This document shows, piece by piece, positions 46,170 to 54,062 of a stretch of 64,000 bases of DNA (position 1 is the first letter of the stretch; each line of letters opens with the position of its first letter). The notes beneath the pieces are model-generated. The model made no database searches. It was not told the DNA's origin and worked only from the letters and a program-made list of their open reading frames with translations. A program made the position numbers and the translations under genes. Source of the stretch: Pseudomonadota bacterium (GTDB lineage Bacteria > Pseudomonadota > Alphaproteobacteria > Rhizobiales > Hyphomicrobiaceae); NCBI GenBank assembly GCA_018242215.1, contig JAFECG010000019.1, positions 248,001 through 312,000 on the forward strand. Direction: 5' to 3'.

Positions 46170-46574
46170 GCAGTTGTATCCTCTGAAGAATTTTGTCTGA
46201 TAAATGCGCAAAAACACCGGCTCCGGTGGTTGTACCGCCGGTGCCCGCGCCTGTTCTGGGCCGCCTTGTATCAAAGACGATGAAGATTGGCAATCGGCTG
46301 GTCGGGAAATCCGCCGCAGGGCCGGAGGGGGCGGTATGGCGTGTGGCCGATGGGTTTGGGCACGCCGGTTAGCGATGGGGGGAAGCTCCGGCGTGCCCGT
46401 TCTGGTCGCGGCGCGAACCTCCTTTCTCTTCCATCGGGTATGTTTTGGCCGCGCGATCGCTCCGCGGTCTCTCGATGAAATCAGCATCGCCGGTTTGGCG
46501 CGATTGGGCTGTCACGCGCGGAACGACCCAGCTGGGGCGCGATAGCCGGCAAGCTGATCGAAGATCCGAACCGA
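46170..46574 (-). promoter_or_regulatory. rpsU leader and spacer with terminator/antiterminator-like hairpins
   Basis: A 405-base spacer between the GH3 gene and rpsU, both on the minus strand. At 46243-46210 the minus strand has CACCGGC and GCCGGTG closing a 15-base loop followed by TTTTT. An alternative hairpin (CCGG 46241-46238 with CCGG 46226-46223, plus GGT/ACC) uses the same left arm, so the two folds exclude each other. Further upstream 46358-46398 is a perfect 11-bp hairpin GGGCACGCCGG/CCGGCGTGCCC whose minus-strand loop contains CTTCCCCCC. These could be an rpsU attenuator, or the end of an sRNA. No coding frame was recognised. Confidence 0.5.
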
Positions 46575-47924
46575 TCAGTTCGGGTGCGCTGGGACGGGCG
46601 TCGATTGCTGGGCTTGGATTGGCGCGGGTGGCGGGAGTTCGCGCTCGTCTATGAAGACGTAGCGCTTCAGCCGTTCGTGTGTCTCGTTCTCGCGACTGAG
46701 GCTGATCTCGCCAGCGCTATCGGCTTCGATCAGAGCGGACATCAAGATATCGTAGTTCTGATCGATGGAGCACAGGAGGATGAGATCGACGCCGGCATTG
46801 AGGGCTTTGACCGCGGCGCCGCCAATTCCGTCCTTCGATTTCGTAACTGCCCCCATGCTGAAGTCGTCGGTGATCAGAAGTCCGTCGTTCTCGAAGCGCG
46901 GCCTCACGACGCTGTTGATGACCGTATCGGAAAAGGAGGCTGGCGTTGTGTTATCGACCGCATCGACCCGGACGTGACCGATCATCGTCGCGACGCCGGG
47001 TTCAGTCATCACGCGGCGGAACGGCAGCCAGTCAGTAAGTTCGAGCTGGGTTTCGCTTGCGGTCAGGTCGGCCGACAAAACATGGGTATCGCGCGTGACG
47101 CGCCCGAGCCCCGGGAAATGCTTCAGCGTGCAGATGATGTTGAATTTGGTGAGCGTATCGCAATACCAGCCGGCCACTTTCGCGACGATGTATGGGTCCT
47201 TGTCGATGGCGCGCCAGAAAATGCGGGTTTCGCCATCGTTGCGGCTGGCGGAGCCGAGCCGCAAGTCGACGACGGGGCCGAAGTTCATTGTAATGCCGAT
47301 GCGCTCAAGCTCGTGCGCTTGCGTTTCGGCATATTGCCGGACAGCTTTCTCGCGCTCGTTATCTGTCTTCAGCTTTTCGATCAGCATGCCGAGCGTCGGC
47401 TGCCATTTCAGCGGCGGAGACAGACGAGATACGTATCCGCCCTCCTGATCGGCCGCCACGATGAGACGCGGAAGGCCTTGTTGCCTGCGGATATTCTGCA
47501 GGCCGTCGATGTCCTTGGCGACGTCCTCGGCTTTTCTCCCGCGGACATTATGATCGGTGATGAAGATCCCGGCAATGGCCTTTTTCTCGACGAGCGGCCG
47601 CACGTCCGCGAAATTCTCGAAGCCCACGACGAGCCTGCCACCGAGCCGTTCGAGACGCGTCGGATCGGACGCCAGGATTTCATCCCGCGTCAGAAGTTTG
47701 TGAGGACGCGCGGGCGGTGCAAGCGCCAGAGTGGCCGCGGGTCCGGGCGGCGTGACCTTCGCGCGCCGAGCGCTGTGGTGATAGCGGGGAGAATATCGAC
47801 GGTGATGCTTCCGCCAGGTCGACGTATGATATCCAGACCGCGCATCAACCGATACCTCCGGCGGAACGACGAGCGCAGCCGATAAGAGCGCCAGCAGGAC
47901 AACACGGGTGAAGGTGCGTATCAT
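46575..47924 (-). CDS. Secreted glycoside hydrolase family 3 protein, NagZ-like
   Basis: A 449-residue protein with a signal peptide (MIRTFTRVVLLALLSAALVV) and a Tyr/His/Arg-rich linker, then a GH3 N-terminal TIM barrel. Diagnostic parts: IIVAADQEGGYVSRLSPP-like LIVAADQEGGYVSR, IGITMNFGPVVDLRLG, the KHFPGLGRVTRDTHV motif, and the nucleophile Asp in GLLITDDFSMGAV. These are features of beta-N-acetylhexosaminidases, but classic NagZ is cytoplasmic; this one is exported and may trim peptidoglycan or polysaccharide in the periplasm. The C-terminal alpha/beta sandwich domain of large GH3 enzymes is absent. Confidence 0.88.
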   Translation of the reverse strand: MIRTFTRVVLLALLSAALVVPPEVSVDARSGYHTSTWRKHHRRYSPRYHHSARRAKVTPPGPAATLALAPPARPHKLLTRDEILASDPTRLERLGGRLVVGFENFADVRPLVEKKAIAGIFITDHNVRGRKAEDVAKDIDGLQNIRRQQGLPRLIVAADQEGGYVSRLSPPLKWQPTLGMLIEKLKTDNEREKAVRQYAETQAHELERIGITMNFGPVVDLRLGSASRNDGETRIFWRAIDKDPYIVAKVAGWYCDTLTKFNIICTLKHFPGLGRVTRDTHVLSADLTASETQLELTDWLPFRRVMTEPGVATMIGHVRVDAVDNTTPASFSDTVINSVVRPRFENDGLLITDDFSMGAVTKSKDGIGGAAVKALNAGVDLILLCSIDQNYDILMSALIEADSAGEISLSRENETHERLKRYVFIDERELPPPAPIQAQQSTPVPAHPN

Positions 47925-48021
47925 AAACTCGACAAACTAGCCTGCGACGCCTGCGATCGAGCGTCGACAAGATGTTAAGCTTGCTTTTTTCATAGCGGTT
48001 CGTTCAGGCCCGCCATCCATC

Positions 48022-48879
48022 TCAATAAATTCTGACCGGAAAGTAGCGTTGCACAAGTTCCTCGAACCGCCCCGATGCGCGCACGCGATCGAGTGCTTTG
48101 TTTAAGAGGAGCCTGATCTGCGGATCATTCTTGGGGACGGCTATGGCTATGCCGTCGCCGAAGAATTTCGGCTCCAGGTAGGGACCGCCGCGCATTTCAC
48201 AGCACTGGCGCGATAAAGTTCCGTTGAGCCAGAACGCGAGTGAGATTCCGTCATCGAACAGAAAGTCGGCCTTGCCGGCCGCAAGAGCTTCGCGTGCCAG
48301 ATCAGGGTTTTCATAAACAACGAGCGGGCTGTCGCGGAAGAATGCGCGAAGGAATGCCTCGTGTGCGGTTCCGCGGGCCACAGCGATCCGTTTCCCCTCG
48401 AGGCCGCTGGGCGTCATCTCGATCTTTGCCGTGTCCTTGCGCGCCGCGAAGCGGCCGGGGGTATGGAAATAACGGTCCGTAAAGTCGACCTGCTTCAGTG
48501 CCGCCGCCGTGACGCGATGGCCTGCGATGACGGCGTCGGCTTCACCCTTCTGCAGTGCGGGAAAGAGTTCTTCCCAAGGCCGCACTTTGATATCGCATGA
48601 TGTGTTGAGTTCCAGGCAAATCGCGCGAGCAAGATCGACATTGAAGCCGACCAGAACTCCATCCTCGTCGTAGAAGTCGAAAGGAGGAAAATCGCTGTCG
48701 GTCAAAAAGCGGATGACGACACGGCGGGGAGCGGCGTCTTTTGACGGGTTCGCAGGCGCGCCGATTTGGTCGTCGGCGCTTCTGTCCTGCGCGATCGATG
48801 GCGCGGGGTAGCCGGAAGCCAGAACAGCCAATCCAACGAGAGCAAGAAGAAGGTTCCGAATTCGCTTCCGGCCGGTCAT
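48022..48879 (-). CDS. Orphan family 3 extracellular solute-binding protein
   Basis: A 285-residue periplasmic binding protein of the amino-acid type (SBP_bac_3): signal peptide (RNLLLALVGLAVLASGYPAP), then IRFLTDSDFPPFDFYDEDGV, GFNVDLARAICLELNTSC, ALQKGEADAVIAGHRVT and the C-terminal GIAIAVPKNDPQIRLLLNKA. No permease or ATPase gene is adjacent, so it may serve a distant transporter or act as a sensor or accessory protein. ATG 48879 follows CAGGA by 8 bases. Methylotrophs also use such folds in MxaJ/XoxJ, but the sequence looks more like amino-acid binders. Confidence 0.85.
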   Translation of the reverse strand: MTGRKRIRNLLLALVGLAVLASGYPAPSIAQDRSADDQIGAPANPSKDAAPRRVVIRFLTDSDFPPFDFYDEDGVLVGFNVDLARAICLELNTSCDIKVRPWEELFPALQKGEADAVIAGHRVTAAALKQVDFTDRYFHTPGRFAARKDTAKIEMTPSGLEGKRIAVARGTAHEAFLRAFFRDSPLVVYENPDLAREALAAGKADFLFDDGISLAFWLNGTLSRQCCEMRGGPYLEPKFFGDGIAIAVPKNDPQIRLLLNKALDRVRASGRFEELVQRYFPVRIY

Positions 48880-49011
48880 GTCGCGGTCCTGCTGCACTGA
48901 CGGTTTCTTACGCGATGCGTTCGCACTCTCTTTTCAATCTACGCAATTTGAGCACATAGTGTGTCACTGGCTGGACGATGGCGATCGTCAGAGGGGCCAG
49001 CCAGGGGTCGC

Positions 49012-50541
49012 ATGCTGGGGGCTCGGCGAGAAATACCGACTTTGCGGACGTCGCGCGCGTCATCCCGTGCACCTCGGCCCGCGTTTCCACACTGGCAGTT
49101 TCAGCGCGATATTGGACAATTGGACCGCGCGGTCAACGACCTGCGCCGCCGTGCCCCGGACTTTTCCGCCGCTTCTCCGCTGCTGATGTGGCAGCGGGTT
49201 GTGCTGCTTTTGTCGCTATCGCTCCTCAGTGCTGGCTTGGTTGTCCTCGAGGATTTCGGGTTGGTGCTGTGGTCACTCACCATTGCCGTTCCGTTCCTGA
49301 TGATTTCGGTACTTCGGCTGGCAGCGCTTTGGCGAGCTGTCCGGCGGCCGCGAGAGCCACTGGACCCGAAATGGCTCGATCGTCGTTACGATCATCGATT
49401 GCCGACATTTTCTGTTCTTGTCCCGGTCTACCGGGAAGTTTCGATCGCGCGCGCGCTGGTCGGCGCGATGAGCCGTTTTGATTATCCGAGCGACCGCCTC
49501 GAGATTCTATTCATTACAGAATCAGACGATGCCGCAACACGCCGTGCTCTTTTGGAGGCGGGGCTCGTCGGCAACATGCGCGTCATCACTGTTCCGCCAG
49601 GTCAACCGAAAACCAAACCGCGGGCCTTGAACTACGCTTTGCAAGATGCGCGAGGCACCCTGGTCGCGGTCTTCGATGCCGAAGATCATTCCGATCCGGA
49701 TCAACTTCGGCTCGCGGCAATCGCATTCGTCCTCGGCGGACCGCGGCTCGCATGCGTTCAAGCGCGGCTCGCGGTCTCCAATCCGGACGATTCCTTTCTC
49801 AGCCGGCAATTCATGCTCGAATATGCGGCGCTCTTTGGAGGCGTGCTCCCGGCATTGGATCATCTCGGCCTTCCCATTCCACTTGGCGGAACATCCAATC
49901 ATTTCCGGCGGGACGTCCTGCTGAAGTGCGGCGGATGGGACCCTTTCAACGTCACGGAAGACGCCGACCTTGGGATCCGACTGGCGCGCCTCGGCTACGA
50001 CGTTTCGGTCATCGAGTCACAGACTATGGAGGAGGCGCCGGTTCGCTGGCGTGTTTGGCTGGGTCAACGGACGCGTTGGATCAAGGGGTGGATGCAGACC
50101 TATCTCGTCCACATGCGGCGGCCGTATCGACTCTGGCGTGATCTTGGGCCGTGGCGCTTCGTGGGCTTCCAGATGACGATTTGCGCGACCCTGATCTCGA
50201 TGCTGGCGCACCCGTGGTTCTATATCCTCGCCGGACTTCACGGTGCGGCCGGATTGCGGATTTTGCCGGAAAGCCATCTCTTGGTCTGGCTATTCGCCGG
50301 AAATTTGCTCGCCGGTTATGGCTCTGCTGCCTTGCTGATCGTGGTGACGTCCGACGCATCCGATTTTTCCGGACGCTTGTTTTCGATTTTTTTCCTGCCG
50401 CTTTATTGGCTCGCGATTTCGTTTGCCGCCTATCGCGCTGTTTTGGATCTCGTTCGCAGACCGTATTTCTGGGAAAAGACGATGCATGGCGCCGCTGGGC
50501 GCGTCTGCCGCAAGCCGAGCCCAAAGCGACGGCGAGGCTGA
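49012..50541 (+). CDS. Membrane glycosyltransferase family 2, BcsA/NdvC-like processive type
   Basis: A 509-residue glycosyltransferase. Two N-terminal helices (about 61-105) precede the GT-A domain starting FSVLVPVYREVSIARALV. The donor-binding acidic motifs are DAED (222-225), the base is in TEDADLG (315-321), and QRTRW (352-356) is the QxxRW signature of processive synthases. C-terminal helices complete the channel. A PilZ domain is absent. It may build a beta-glucan or other exopolysaccharide. ATG 49012 follows AGGGGTCGC; a GTG at 48961 is possible. It converges with the DUF3175 gene, only 1 base between stops. Confidence 0.88.
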   Translation: MLGARREIPTLRTSRASSRAPRPAFPHWQFQRDIGQLDRAVNDLRRRAPDFSAASPLLMWQRVVLLLSLSLLSAGLVVLEDFGLVLWSLTIAVPFLMISVLRLAALWRAVRRPREPLDPKWLDRRYDHRLPTFSVLVPVYREVSIARALVGAMSRFDYPSDRLEILFITESDDAATRRALLEAGLVGNMRVITVPPGQPKTKPRALNYALQDARGTLVAVFDAEDHSDPDQLRLAAIAFVLGGPRLACVQARLAVSNPDDSFLSRQFMLEYAALFGGVLPALDHLGLPIPLGGTSNHFRRDVLLKCGGWDPFNVTEDADLGIRLARLGYDVSVIESQTMEEAPVRWRVWLGQRTRWIKGWMQTYLVHMRRPYRLWRDLGPWRFVGFQMTICATLISMLAHPWFYILAGLHGAAGLRILPESHLLVWLFAGNLLAGYGSAALLIVVTSDASDFSGRLFSIFFLPLYWLAISFAAYRAVLDLVRRPYFWEKTMHGAAGRVCRKPSPKRRRG

Positions 50542-50542
50542 A

Positions 50543-50875
50543 TTATTTTTCGCGTCCGAAGATTTTTCTCAACTCGCTCTTCGCGCGGTCGAGGTTGTGG
50601 CGCTGCTTTTCCGAAAGATTCTTACCGGCACGATTTACATAAAATGTGAGCATCGACATCGCCGACCGGAAGGGGGAGCTTTTCCGCCGCTTACTTTGTT
50701 CTGCGGACCGTTTCAGCGATTGCGCGATTGCAGACGGACTGCGGCGCGCGAAGACGTGGTCTTCAAGGTCGAGGGCGTCACTGGTCTTTGTCACGCGACC
50801 GGACCAGCGGCGCGTTGAGCGATGTCCATTGCTCGATTTTCGTTCACCCTTAATCGATCGTTTTGTCTGTCTCAC
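50543..50875 (-). CDS. DUF3175 domain protein
   Basis: A 110-residue basic protein. The C-terminal 80 residues match DUF3175: RVTKTSDALDLEDHVFARRS, PSAIAQSLKRSAEQSKRRKS and AMSMLTFYVNRAGKNLSEKQ. The N-terminus is Lys/Arg/Ser-rich. The family is common in rhizobia and often found on plasmids or accessory loci; function unknown. GTG 50875 is taken as start, with AAAAGG 8 bases upstream; the frame runs on upstream to 51025 but would overlap the cfa start on the other strand. Confidence 0.8.
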   Translation of the reverse strand: MRQTKRSIKGERKSSNGHRSTRRWSGRVTKTSDALDLEDHVFARRSPSAIAQSLKRSAEQSKRRKSSPFRSAMSMLTFYVNRAGKNLSEKQRHNLDRAKSELRKIFGREK

Positions 50876-51023
50876 GTCAGGAACCTTTTGAGCTTGTTGC
50901 GGTCGATGACAGATGAAAAACTGCCATAAACCTGCTAAGTTGCTGGCGCTGACGGGAATTTGGTTGGAACCAATCTCCGCCGGGAACGTTGAACTTTGTT
51001 GATTGTGTTTGACGGCATGCCCC

Positions 51024-52277
51024 ATGAAACGCGCGCTTCAATCGTTTCTCAATCGATGCATCCGGACCGGGACCCTGACAGTCGAACTCCCTGACGGACA
51101 GCAACTGACAGCGGGAGACGGATCCGGACTTCCTCTCAAGGTCACCCTCAAAGACGTGAAAGCTGCCCGAGAGCTATTTTTTCATCCGCAGATGGCCCTC
51201 GGCGAGCTTTTCACCGACGGCCGACTGACCGTCTCGGGAGGGTCGGTCTATGATCTGCTCGAGCTTTTGGGAAACAATCTCCACAGCCTGACGCCGCCGC
51301 AGTTCGGGCAATTTCGCCACGTCCTCCGCAATGTGTTCGACCGGTGGACCAGACACAATTCCGAACGGCTCTCGCGGTCCAACGTCCATCATCACTATGA
51401 TATCGACGATCGCATCTATGCGCTGTTTCTTGATTCCGATCGCCAGTACTCGTGCGCTTATTTCGATTCTCCAAACCAAGATCTCGAAGTCGCCCAGCTT
51501 GCGAAGAAGCGGCACATTGCAGCCAAACTTGTCCTAAGACCGGGCAACAGAGTTCTGGACATCGGCAGCGGGTGGGGCGGCATGGCGCTTTACCTTGCGG
51601 AGATCGCCAGCGCCGATGCGACAGGTCTGACGCTTTCGCCAGAGCAACTGAAAGTCGCGCAACGGCGCGCGGGTGAACGAGGACTGAGCTCTCGCGTCCG
51701 CTTCCGGCTGGAGGACTATCGCGGTCTCTCGGAGACCTTCGACCGGATCGTCTCCGTCGGCATGTTCGAACATGTCGGTCTCAAGGACTACGATACATAT
51801 TTTGACGTGGTCCGCCGAACTCTGAAGGACGACGGCGTCGCGCTCATCCATTCGATCGGGCGCATGGATGGACGAGCCGCAATGAACCCGTGGTTCGCCA
51901 AATACATATTCCCGGGGAGCTATGTTCCGACGCTGGCGGAGGTCTTCCCCTCGATCGAAAAGGCTCACCTGATCGTTACCGACGTCGAGATCTTACGGCT
52001 GCATTATGCCGATACGCTGGCCGCGTGGCGCCGTCAGTTCCTGGCAAAGCGAAGCGAGGCTTCGGCTCTGCTCGGCGAGCGCTTCTGCCGGATGTGGGAG
52101 TTCTACTTAGCCGCGGGCGAAGCGGGTTTTCGATATGGCGGACTGATGGTTTTCCAAGTTCAGCTCGCGAAAAAGATCGATGCAGTGCCGCGCACGCGCG
52201 ATTACATTGCGGTTGAGGAAGCGCGCCTTCGTCAACGCGAGAATGCCGTGGCCGATCACAACGTCGCGGCCGAGTAG
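51024..52277 (+). CDS. cfa: Cyclopropane-fatty-acyl-phospholipid synthase
   Basis: A 417-residue SAM-dependent methylene transferase that cyclopropanates unsaturated acyl chains of membrane phospholipids. The N-terminal lipid-binding domain (residues 1-110) is followed by the conserved NVHHHYDIDDRIYALFLDSD, YSCAYFDSPNQDLEVAQLAK and the SAM-binding VLDIGSGWGGMALYLAE starting near residue 177. VSVGMFEHVGLKDYDTYF and IFPGSYVPTLAEV are typical. ATG 51024 gives the usual start. It converges with a DUF374 acyltransferase gene (14 bp), so lipid-modifying genes cluster here. Confidence 0.93.
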   Translation: MKRALQSFLNRCIRTGTLTVELPDGQQLTAGDGSGLPLKVTLKDVKAARELFFHPQMALGELFTDGRLTVSGGSVYDLLELLGNNLHSLTPPQFGQFRHVLRNVFDRWTRHNSERLSRSNVHHHYDIDDRIYALFLDSDRQYSCAYFDSPNQDLEVAQLAKKRHIAAKLVLRPGNRVLDIGSGWGGMALYLAEIASADATGLTLSPEQLKVAQRRAGERGLSSRVRFRLEDYRGLSETFDRIVSVGMFEHVGLKDYDTYFDVVRRTLKDDGVALIHSIGRMDGRAAMNPWFAKYIFPGSYVPTLAEVFPSIEKAHLIVTDVEILRLHYADTLAAWRRQFLAKRSEASALLGERFCRMWEFYLAAGEAGFRYGGLMVFQVQLAKKIDAVPRTRDYIAVEEARLRQRENAVADHNVAAE

Positions 52278-52291
52278 GCGCTGCTATTCGT

Positions 52292-53029
52292 TCAAAAGAG
52301 AGTTTTCTTTCCGCCCGCTCCAACCCGGAGCGGCTGGCGGTCGCCTGCTTTCGCGAGTTCGTAGGCGCGCGCGGTGACGTCGTTCAATGTGTTCTGCACT
52401 TTCAGCCGGACGCGCTCCATCTCTTCGTCATCCGCGTCGGCACTGACGAAGATCGGGTCTCCTGCGACCCACGCCAACCGCGAAAAAGGTAGGTTGACCG
52501 TCATTTTGCTCCAAGTGTTGAGCACGAGAAATCTGGATGTTGCCGCAGCCACAGGAATGATGGGGCGACCCGACATGCGGGCCAGCGTCACCACGCCTTC
52601 GCCGGATATCCTCGGATGCTTCGGCGGGACATCGGCGGTCATTGCGACGATCGATCCGTTTTCGAGCGCCTTTACCGCGGCGCGAAGAGCGTAGGCCCCG
52701 CCGCGATTGCGTCTGCGACCGCCTGCGCCTGCGCCGCGAATGGCCGAGATCCCGAATTGTGCCAGCACGCGCGCGACCAGTTCGGCGTCGCCATGCCGAG
52801 CGACCATGGCTTCCACTCGATATTCGCGTGTGTTGAGGTCGGGCAGCATCATGAACTGGCCGTGCCACATTGCCATGATGAACGGCACTTGGGAGCGCAA
52901 ATGATCGAAGAAATTATGAGGCTCGTAAATCGTCCTCGATGTTCTTCTTACTGTTCGAATGAGGCCAGCGACGCAACGGCTCGTCATTCCGGTTAGAGCG
53001 CGGTTGGATTTTGAGTGCGGTCGGGCCAT
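52292..53029 (-). CDS. DUF374 lysophospholipid-acyltransferase-like protein
   Basis: A 245-residue protein of the LPLAT/DUF374 group, which is related to lipid A lauroyl/myristoyl acyltransferases. The core includes FIMAMWHGQFMMLPDL with the catalytic-type H, VARHGDAELVARVLAQFGI, IRGAGAGGRRRNRGGAYALR, MTADVPPKHPRISGEGVVTL and GRPIIPVAAATSRFLVLNTW. Family members are thought to acylate lipid A or other envelope lipids. No clear transmembrane helix is seen at the N-terminus. A 52-residue microprotein gene lies 41 bp upstream on the same strand. Confidence 0.87.
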   Translation of the reverse strand: MARPHSKSNRALTGMTSRCVAGLIRTVRRTSRTIYEPHNFFDHLRSQVPFIMAMWHGQFMMLPDLNTREYRVEAMVARHGDAELVARVLAQFGISAIRGAGAGGRRRNRGGAYALRAAVKALENGSIVAMTADVPPKHPRISGEGVVTLARMSGRPIIPVAAATSRFLVLNTWSKMTVNLPFSRLAWVAGDPIFVSADADDEEMERVRLKVQNTLNDVTARAYELAKAGDRQPLRVGAGGKKTLF

Positions 53030-53070
53030 TTTCGATTTTGTGTCGGGTCCCTAGAGATCGCAGGAGGAAC

Positions 53071-53229
53071 TCACGCAAGCATCTGAATACCGAAAGCCAG
53101 TAAGATAGCGCAGGTCATAGCAACGACCACGCCTATCAAAGATATCAATACGTAATATCCGTCGGATGCGTGGCAGTTGTCCTCGCACAGACGGATTTTT
53201 TCCATTCGTTTTTGTGTATCTACAGCCAC
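53071..53229 (-). CDS. Putative 52-residue single-span membrane microprotein
   Basis: GTG 53229 to TGA 53071 encodes a 52-residue protein: a polar N-terminus with MEKIRLCEDNCHASDGYYV, then a hydrophobic helix LISLIGVVVAMTCAILLAFG and IQMLA. Three cysteines are present, two before the helix (CxxxC) and one within it. AAGG lies 9-10 bases before the GTG. It precedes the DUF374 acyltransferase gene by 41 bp on the same strand and may be cotranscribed. I recognise no family; the call rests on start signal, membrane helix and position. Confidence 0.5.
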   Translation of the reverse strand: MAVDTQKRMEKIRLCEDNCHASDGYYVLISLIGVVVAMTCAILLAFGIQMLA

Positions 53230-53543
53230 GACCGATTGCCTTCAAAAATTGCAGGGCGCCAAATAAGGCTCTTCACAGAACCACACAAGCCGGTGCGGCG
53301 GCGTGGCGTGGCCAGTTTTGTACGAATTGCAGCGGCGCTTCGTTCCTTTCAGGCCTGCCTGATCCTGATGCCCTCAAAAGCGACGTTTTGGGCCTCGGGG
53401 TGGTGCTGCTTTGTCACCGCTGTGCCGGCCGGGCTGAGTGGACGAAGGGCGTTCATGGGGAATTCATCGCCAAAGGCAGACAACGGTCTCATGCTGCATT
53501 GCAGCTAAAAATGCTCATAGACGGACTTTTACGGGGTGTTGCA
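53230..53543. other. Intergenic region, no gene recognised
   Basis: 314 bases between the microprotein and a small plus-strand gene. An open plus-strand frame runs through from 53166 into the next gene, but its upstream part (residues before ATG 53544) has no family features, mixed Cys/Ala/Gly composition and no ribosome-binding site. No hairpin with T-tract was found. Confidence 0.4.
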
Positions 53544-53798
53544 ATGGACAGATTTCGGGTCGTCGTCTGGTGCGAAGCTTGCCGGGGTGACGACGAGGGC
53601 TGTTTCGGAGGGGCGGCCGAAGTCATTGGCGCCGCATTCGAATCTCGGGAAGAGGCGGAAAAGGCGGGTGCCTATTACTGCTCCGATTTGCCCTATCGCT
53701 ACCGGGTCGAGCCCGCGGAGATCATGCGAGCATCATCAACTCGGGGTTCTGGCCGAGAGCTTCCTTCAGGGTCTTTTGCGCCATTTGCATTTTCTTGA
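53544..53798 (+). CDS. Small hypothetical protein, Cys-containing
   Basis: An 84-residue open frame, MDRFRVVVWCEACRGDDEGC, then FGGAAEVIGAAFESREEAEK and AGAYYCSDLPYRYRVEPAEI. Up to residue about 65 it looks like a compact alpha/beta protein with a CxxC and further Cys, and the EEAEKAG helix is protein-like. GGGG lies 8 bases before ATG 53544. The last 26 codons overlap the convergent coiled-coil gene and are Ser/Gly-rich, so the C-terminus is probably irrelevant. I do not recognise a family. Confidence 0.45.
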   Translation: MDRFRVVVWCEACRGDDEGCFGGAAEVIGAAFESREEAEKAGAYYCSDLPYRYRVEPAEIMRASSTRGSGRELPSGSFAPFAFS

Positions 53799-53949
53799 GC
53801 ATATCCTCGCAGTCGCCCGAGGATTCGAGAGCTCTTTCGAGCAGGTAATCGGCCTGCTCGACTTTCGCCTCGAGATGAGCAATGCGAGATCGCGCGTCGA
53901 AAAGCTCTGCCGGCTCGTTGTTGCTTACTTGGATGCTTTGCACAGTCAT
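53722..53949 (-). CDS. Small coiled-coil protein
   Basis: A 75-residue protein: MTVQSIQVSNNEPAELFDAR, then a long helix SRIAHLEAKVEQADYLLERA and LESSGDCEDMLKKMQMAQKT, ending LKEALGQNPELMMLA. Heptad-like hydrophobic spacing suggests a coiled coil. ATG 53949 follows AGGA by 8 bases. It overlaps the 3' end of the opposite gene by 77 bases. The function is unknown. It lies 113 bp downstream of where the diguanylate cyclase gene ends on the opposite side of the spacer, but upstream in transcription is that cyclase, so cotranscription is possible. Confidence 0.55.
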   Translation of the reverse strand: MTVQSIQVSNNEPAELFDARSRIAHLEAKVEQADYLLERALESSGDCEDMLKKMQMAQKTLKEALGQNPELMMLA

Positions 53950-54062
53950 TGATCAATCCTGAGTTCCGTTCGGTGCGGAACGCAAGTTTCAGCGCAGAGT
54001 TCCCTTCGGCGCTCGTTTTAGAAAGCGTAGCTTTCCGGTCATGCAACCCTTGCGGGTATCTC

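Noticed and set aside
53166-53543. N-terminal extension of the small gene at 53544
   Set aside because: The upstream open frame overlaps a better minus-strand microprotein and has no conserved-looking sequence or start signal.
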